A stretch of 64,000 bases of DNA. Source: Micromonospora sediminimaris. GTDB lineage: Bacteria > Actinomycetota > Actinomycetes > Mycobacteriales > Micromonosporaceae. Position numbers and translations under genes: made by a program. The stretch spans positions 91,219-155,218 of the forward strand of contig FOLJ01000019.1 in NCBI GenBank assembly GCA_900112325.1. Direction: 5' to 3'. The notes under the pieces are model-generated. The model did not search any database, had not been told where the DNA came from, and saw only the letters and a list, made by a program, of their open reading frames with translations. Below, one piece after another: positions 59,991 through 64,000 of this stretch. The first letter of the stretch is position 1. Every line of letters starts with the position of its first letter.

Positions 59991-61250
59991 ATGGCCCAGA
60001 CCACGAGCAGGGACGTCGCACGGGTGCGACTCGGCGCGGCGGGTGCCGCGGTCACCGTAGCGACCGTGGTGACAAATGCGCTGGCGTACGTCGTTCCGAT
60101 GCTCGGTGCGCGCCGGCTCACTCCCGCCGACCTGGGCGCGCTGGCGACGGTGCTCGCGCTGGCCGCGATCGCGGCGGTACCCGGCTTCGGTCTGCAGATC
60201 GCGGTCGCCGCCCACCGGGCGCGGAGGGGTGCTGGTGACACCGGCCCTCTCGGGTTGCGAACCGCAGCCCTCACGGCTGGGGTGACAGTGGCCGCGGCAC
60301 CGATCTTGACCATCGCCCTGCGGCTGCCGCTGGCACTCACGTTGCTGCTCGCGACCACCACGTTCGCCACCGTGCTCAGCGGCCGGTGGCTCGGAGAACT
60401 CCAGGGGCAGCAGCGTTTCCTGCGGCTCGCCGCGGCGATGGTCGCGGTGGCCGTCGGCCGCTACGGGGGACTGGTCGCCGGGCTGCTGCTCGGTCGGGGA
60501 CCGGAGATGTGCCTGTTCCTGACCACCCTGACCGGCCTGTTCGCGCTGCCGCTGGTGGCCCGTCTCGCCAGTTCACCCGAGTACCCACGACCAGTCGACC
60601 CGGCCACGTCCGGCCCCGGTGACGTCGACGCGACCGGGACATCCCCGGATCCGAGCCCTGCTGTGCGGCGGCTGGGGGCACGGCAGGTGATGACGGCGGG
60701 CGGAGCGACGCTGGCGATGCTCACCATCTCGTACGCGGACCTGATCCTGGCCCGCCAACTCCTACCGGCGGCCGCTTCCGGCGCGTACGCCGTCGGCGCG
60801 GTCCTCACCAAGGGTGCCCTCTGGGCGCCACAGGTCGTCACGCTGCTGGTGCTGCCCCGGTTGGCCCAGGGTGATCGCCGGGCCCGGCTGGTGGCACTGG
60901 CGCTGATCCTGACGTGCGGGGCGGTCCTGGTGGTCAGTTCGGCGGTCGCCGGTGAGTTGGCCTTCCGGCTCGTCGGCGGCGCCGACTACCTGCACCTGGC
61001 CGGGACGGCGCCGATGTTCGCGGCCGTCGGAGCGCTCTACGCCGTGGTGTTCATGCTGGTGAACGATCGGGTGGCGACCGCCGCCCGCTGGCCCGCCGCG
61101 CCGCTGTGGCTGGCGACGGCAGGGTTGACGGCGGCAGCCGCGCTGATCGCGCCACGCACCGTGACGGGAGTGCTGACCTGCTCGCTGGCCGTCGCCACCC
61201 TGGCTGCCGTGGTGATGGCCTGGCTGGTCTTCGGGCGCGGTCGGCGCTGA
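59991..61250 (+). CDS. Polysaccharide flippase-like membrane protein (MATE/Wzx type)
   Basis: A 419-residue protein with about twelve transmembrane helices: N-terminal RVRLGAAGAAVTVATVVTNA, then YVVPMLGARRLTPADLGALA, typical of the polysaccharide biosynthesis/MVF group, a loop of about 30 polar residues near 205-235, and PAAASGAYAVGAVLTKGALW in the second half. It probably flips a lipid-linked glycan or intermediate across the membrane. GGAG 5 bases before the ATG supports the start. It is divergent from the FkbM gene and shares the locus with several glycosyltransferases. Confidence 0.83.
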   Translation: MAQTTSRDVARVRLGAAGAAVTVATVVTNALAYVVPMLGARRLTPADLGALATVLALAAIAAVPGFGLQIAVAAHRARRGAGDTGPLGLRTAALTAGVTVAAAPILTIALRLPLALTLLLATTTFATVLSGRWLGELQGQQRFLRLAAAMVAVAVGRYGGLVAGLLLGRGPEMCLFLTTLTGLFALPLVARLASSPEYPRPVDPATSGPGDVDATGTSPDPSPAVRRLGARQVMTAGGATLAMLTISYADLILARQLLPAAASGAYAVGAVLTKGALWAPQVVTLLVLPRLAQGDRRARLVALALILTCGAVLVVSSAVAGELAFRLVGGADYLHLAGTAPMFAAVGALYAVVFMLVNDRVATAARWPAAPLWLATAGLTAAAALIAPRTVTGVLTCSLAVATLAAVVMAWLVFGRGRR

Positions 61251-61429
61251 CACGCGGGAGATCCGACCGTCACCATGAGTGATAATTCGGCATGCTCGCC
61301 ACGCCGAACGGGCACGACTGGGGATCCGTGCCCACTCGGGCTCCCCGACGGTGGTCTGGTTGGCTACCGTGGTTCTCTTCCGGAGAAGGAACCCCGGCTC
61401 CGCATGCGGTATGTCGCTAAGAGGTAGTT

Positions 61430-63244
61430 GTGACGCTGTACGGCGAAGAACGTCCCCCGCCGGCCGACGACCGGCCCACGGTGCAGGTGACTGCGGTCAA
61501 CTGGCCGATCGAGGAGCCGGCGCGCCCGGCACCCGTCCCGCCGGGCGGTGACCGCCCCCGGTCCAGCCGGTTCCGGCTGCTACTCGCCGCCGGCGTGGCC
61601 ACCGCCGTGCTCGGCTCGGTGGGCGCGGTGGCCGTCTGGGCGTACGCGGGCGACGTGCCACGCGGCACCAGCGTGCTCGGCACCGAGCTCGGTGGGCGCA
61701 GCCGGACGGAGGCCGCGCGGGAGTTGCGGGCGCAACTGGACCGCCGGGCCGCCGAACTTCAGGCCCCCATCCAGGTACGCGTCGGCGAGCGGACAGCCGA
61801 GATCAACCCCGCCGAGGTGGGGCTAACCGTCGACGTGGACGCCACCGTGGCCGCCGCCGCCGCGACGAACGCCCACGCGGTGGACCGCCTGGTCGGGTCG
61901 CGGGAGGTCGAGCCGGTTGTCTCGGTCGACGTGCCGAAGCTGGAGACCGCCCTGACGAAGCTCGTGGGCGACCAGGGCCGGAAGATGACCATGCCAGCGA
62001 TCACCTTCTCCGGCACCAAGCCGAAAGTGCGCTACCCGAAACCCGCCCTCACCATCGACCCGGAGCACTCCGCCGAGGCCGTCAAGCAGGGCTGGTTGAG
62101 CGGGCAACCGGTGACTGTTCCACTGGTCGAGAACCACCCGGCCACCACCGCCGAGGAGGTGGACCGGCTGGTCGCCGAGTTGGCCGAGCCGGCGGTGGCG
62201 GCACCGGTCAAGCTGACCACCGAGCGTGGTTCGGTCACCATCCCGCCGGAAGCCATCGCGAAGGGCCTCCGTTTCAAGGCCGACAAGACCGGCAAGCTCA
62301 CGCCCAGCGTGGACGTCAAGAAGCTGAAGGCCGCGCTCGGAAGCAAGCTCGACAGCGTCGAGGTGGCCCCGAAGGACGCCACGATGACCATTTCCGGCGG
62401 CAAGCCGAAGGTGGTCGACGGGCGGGCCGGCAAGCAGGTCGACACCGGCGATCTCGGCCCCGACCTGCTCGCCGTACTCCCTCGCGGCGAGGGTCGTACG
62501 GTCTCCGCCGACCTCAAGCCGGTCGAGCCGAAGCTCACCGCGGCGAAACTGCGCAGCCTGGGGATCAAGGAGAAGGTGTCCTCCTTCACCACCAACTTCA
62601 CCGGCGGGCTCTCCTCGCCACGCAGCCAGAACATCGTGACGATCGCCAACGACGTGAAGGGCACTGTGGTTCTACCGGGCGAGACGTTCTCGCTGAACGG
62701 TCACACCGGCGAGCGCGGCTACGCACAGGGCTACCGTGACGCGCCGGTGATCCTCGACGGCAAGCTGGTGCCGGGGGTCGGCGGTGGCACCTCACAGTTC
62801 ACCACGACTCTCTTCAACGCCACGTACTACGCCGGCCTGGAGGACGTCGAGCACAAGCCACACTCGTACTACTTCAGCCGCTACCCGGCGGTCATCGAGT
62901 CGACCATCTTCTGGCCCAACCTCGACTTCAAGTTCCGCAACAACACCGACTACGGCGTCCTGATCGACACCTCCTACACCGGCAGTTCGGTGACCGTGTC
63001 GATCTGGAGCACGAAGATCTGGGACAGCGTGAAGACCGACTACGGTCCCCGGCGCAACATCACCTCGCCGAAGACCGTCTACCTGGAGCCCGGGCCGACC
63101 TGCATTCCCGCCAGCGGCAGCCAGGGCTTCACGCAGGACGCGTTCCGGGTCATCAAAAAGGACGGCAAGGTCGTCAAGCGGGAGAAGTTCAGCTGGACCT
63201 ACAGCGCCGAGCCGCGCTTCATCTGCGCCAAGGAACCCACCTGA
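61430..63244 (+). CDS. VanW family protein with peptidoglycan-binding-like repeats
   Basis: A 604-residue protein with a cytoplasmic Pro-rich N-terminus, one transmembrane helix (LLLAAGVATAVLGSVGAVAV, about residues 50-70), two PG_binding_4-like domains (about 85-330) and a C-terminal VanW domain (about 400-560): NIVTIANDVKGTVVLPGETF, GGGTSQFTTTLFNATYYAGL, with a conserved Ser-Gln-Phe, and TIFWPNLDFKFRNNTDYGVL. VanW occurs in vancomycin-resistance clusters but its function is unknown; cell-wall association is likely. The GTG start has AAGAGG upstream. It ends the coding part of the window. Confidence 0.92.
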   Translation: MTLYGEERPPPADDRPTVQVTAVNWPIEEPARPAPVPPGGDRPRSSRFRLLLAAGVATAVLGSVGAVAVWAYAGDVPRGTSVLGTELGGRSRTEAARELRAQLDRRAAELQAPIQVRVGERTAEINPAEVGLTVDVDATVAAAAATNAHAVDRLVGSREVEPVVSVDVPKLETALTKLVGDQGRKMTMPAITFSGTKPKVRYPKPALTIDPEHSAEAVKQGWLSGQPVTVPLVENHPATTAEEVDRLVAELAEPAVAAPVKLTTERGSVTIPPEAIAKGLRFKADKTGKLTPSVDVKKLKAALGSKLDSVEVAPKDATMTISGGKPKVVDGRAGKQVDTGDLGPDLLAVLPRGEGRTVSADLKPVEPKLTAAKLRSLGIKEKVSSFTTNFTGGLSSPRSQNIVTIANDVKGTVVLPGETFSLNGHTGERGYAQGYRDAPVILDGKLVPGVGGGTSQFTTTLFNATYYAGLEDVEHKPHSYYFSRYPAVIESTIFWPNLDFKFRNNTDYGVLIDTSYTGSSVTVSIWSTKIWDSVKTDYGPRRNITSPKTVYLEPGPTCIPASGSQGFTQDAFRVIKKDGKVVKREKFSWTYSAEPRFICAKEPT

Positions 63245-63268
63245 CGTCCACCGGGCACCAGCTCCGTC

Positions 63269-63301
63269 ACGGCCCCGCCGGCCTCGCGCCGGCGGGGCCG
63301 T
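63269..63301 (+). terminator. Terminator of the VanW gene
   Basis: A perfect 14-bp stem (ACGGCCCCGCCGGC and its complement) with a 5-nt loop and TTTCCTC after it. Confidence 0.9.
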
Positions 63302-63653
63302 TTCCTCAGGTACCCCCGCAGCCCGCCGTCCTGTTGCCCGGCTCGCCCAGTCCAGGGTTCATGCGGCGCCCGCTGCCGCCACGTTCAGGCCCTGTGGCAG
63401 AACATCAAGGGCCCGCGCCAAGCCCAGGTCCCGGCCGTTCCCCGACCGTTCCCCGACCCTCACGGGTCCCCGCCCGTGGCGTTCCCCGGGATGCCGCATC
63501 CCAGGTGATCCCCCGCCCAGGAGACCGCGGCATACCGAAAGTCGGGGCTGTCACCGCCGCAGAAAGCCCTGCATGCCGCGATTCGGGGGCGTCATCGAGT
63601 GGACGATGCGGGACGTCGATCCCAGGGGCCGGGGCGGTTTCGGTGCCCAGAAA
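63302..63653. other. Gene-free stretch before the rRNA operon end
   Basis: No convincing gene. It contains a tandem pair of CGTTCCCCGAC and several C-rich short repeats. Long open frames here are artefacts of high GC content and run into the 5S gene. Confidence 0.7.
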
Positions 63654-63693
63654 CGATTTCAGGGCCACCCCTTTTGGGGTGGCCCTGAAATCG
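63654..63693 (-). terminator. rRNA operon terminator
   Basis: On the minus strand, a perfect 18-bp stem (CGATTTCAGGGCCACCCC and its complement) with loop AAAA is followed by TTTCT, a rho-independent terminator just after the 5S gene. Confidence 0.95.
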
Positions 63694-63698
63694 AAGAA

Positions 63699-63818
63699 TG
63701 TCCGGCGGTGTCCTACTCTCCCACACCCTCCCGGGTGCAGTACCATCGGCGCTGGAGGGCTTAGCTTCCGGGTTCGGAATGAGACCGGGCGTTTCCCCTC
63801 CGCCATGACCGCCGTAAC
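63699..63818 (-). rRNA. rrf: 5S ribosomal RNA
   Basis: Read on the minus strand, it runs from GTTACGGCGGTCATGGCGG through CCCGGTCTCATTCCGAACCC and GGAAGCTAAGCCC to GGGAGAGTAGGACACCGCCG; the ends pair (CGGCGG/CCGCCG). Length about 120 nt. These are the conserved 5S segments. Confidence 0.96.
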
Positions 63819-63831
63819 CTTATCAACATGT

Positions 63832-63873
63832 CAAACAACACCAACACCAACACGCTTGTTGGGGTGTTGTTTG
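63832..63873 (-). other. 23S-5S spacer processing stem
   Basis: CAAACAACACC and GGTGTTGTTTG form an 11-bp stem, with an inner CAACA/TGTTG stem, in the AT-rich spacer between 23S and 5S. Such stems are cut by RNase III during rRNA maturation. Confidence 0.55.
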
Positions 63874-63915
63874 TTTGTTGTGAGTTACACAGTGGACGCG
63901 TAGCAACTTTGATAG

Positions 63916-64000
63916 TCAAGTCCTCGGCCTATTAGTACCGGTCAACTGAACCCGTTACCGGGCTTACATTTCCGGCCTATCAACCCAGTCGTCTAGCTGG
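63916..64000 (-). rRNA. rrl: 23S ribosomal RNA, 3' end (partial)
   Basis: The last bases, read on the minus strand, contain GGTACTAATAGGCCGAGGAC, the conserved 3' end of actinobacterial 23S rRNA. The rest lies outside the window. The exact 3' terminus is estimated. Confidence 0.93.

Noticed and set aside
63334..63903. Open frames near the rRNA operon end
   Set aside because: They cross the 5S gene and terminator and have no ribosome site.

Overview
The window comes from a very GC-rich actinobacterial chromosome with GTG/TTG starts and strong GGAGG ribosome sites. Gene content fits the Micromonosporaceae (Micromonospora/Salinispora type); this is inferred from families and gene order, not from a database match. 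Several blocks keep the order known from Mycobacterium tuberculosis: ponA2-like PBP / metallophosphoesterase, ask-asd / leuA, recR-ybaB-dnaX, and tadA with its associated protein.

Left part (1-14.2 kb): the 3' end of a PASTA penicillin-binding protein, YqeY, two metallophosphoesterases, tRNA-Pro, a GAF-GGDEF cyclase, the ask-asd operon with an internal start for the aspartokinase beta subunit, a lipoprotein, a nitroreductase, leuA behind a short leucine-rich leader peptide, an MFS exporter and a lipoprotein HNH nuclease. 14.2-20.3 kb: a complete dpp/opp ABC importer operon on the minus strand. 20.5-25.7 kb: recR, ybaB, dnaX, the 4.5S SRP RNA and tRNA-Ser(GGA).

Middle part (25.7-45 kb): a self-regulating PadR/membrane pair, a WhiJ-type XRE + DUF397 regulatory module with two small divergent genes, a cytochrome P450 with an aromatic-rich mini-ORF upstream, tRNA-Ser(CGA), deoD, a TetR/thioesterase pair, tadA, a LytM lipoprotein, a secreted GH81 beta-1,3-glucanase behind a perfect 16-bp palindrome, a PHP-domain protein, a DMT exporter, a Uma2 nuclease and a DUF885 protein.

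Right part (45-63.2 kb): a cell-envelope glycan region with DUF3068, a methyltransferase, a giant AftD-like arabinofuranosyltransferase, an SBP-VWA protein, a GT4 glycosyltransferase, DUF2613, two large polytopic membrane proteins, an FkbM methyltransferase, a flippase-like protein and a VanW protein. The window ends inside a minus-strand rRNA operon (5S and the 3' end of 23S) with a strong terminator.

There is no CRISPR array, insertion sequence or prophage. The most unusual signals are three related GATC-rich intergenic palindromes, the leuA leader, the aromatic mini-ORF next to the P450, an 80-bp duplication that copies a start codon, and tandem repeats that copy a stop codon.
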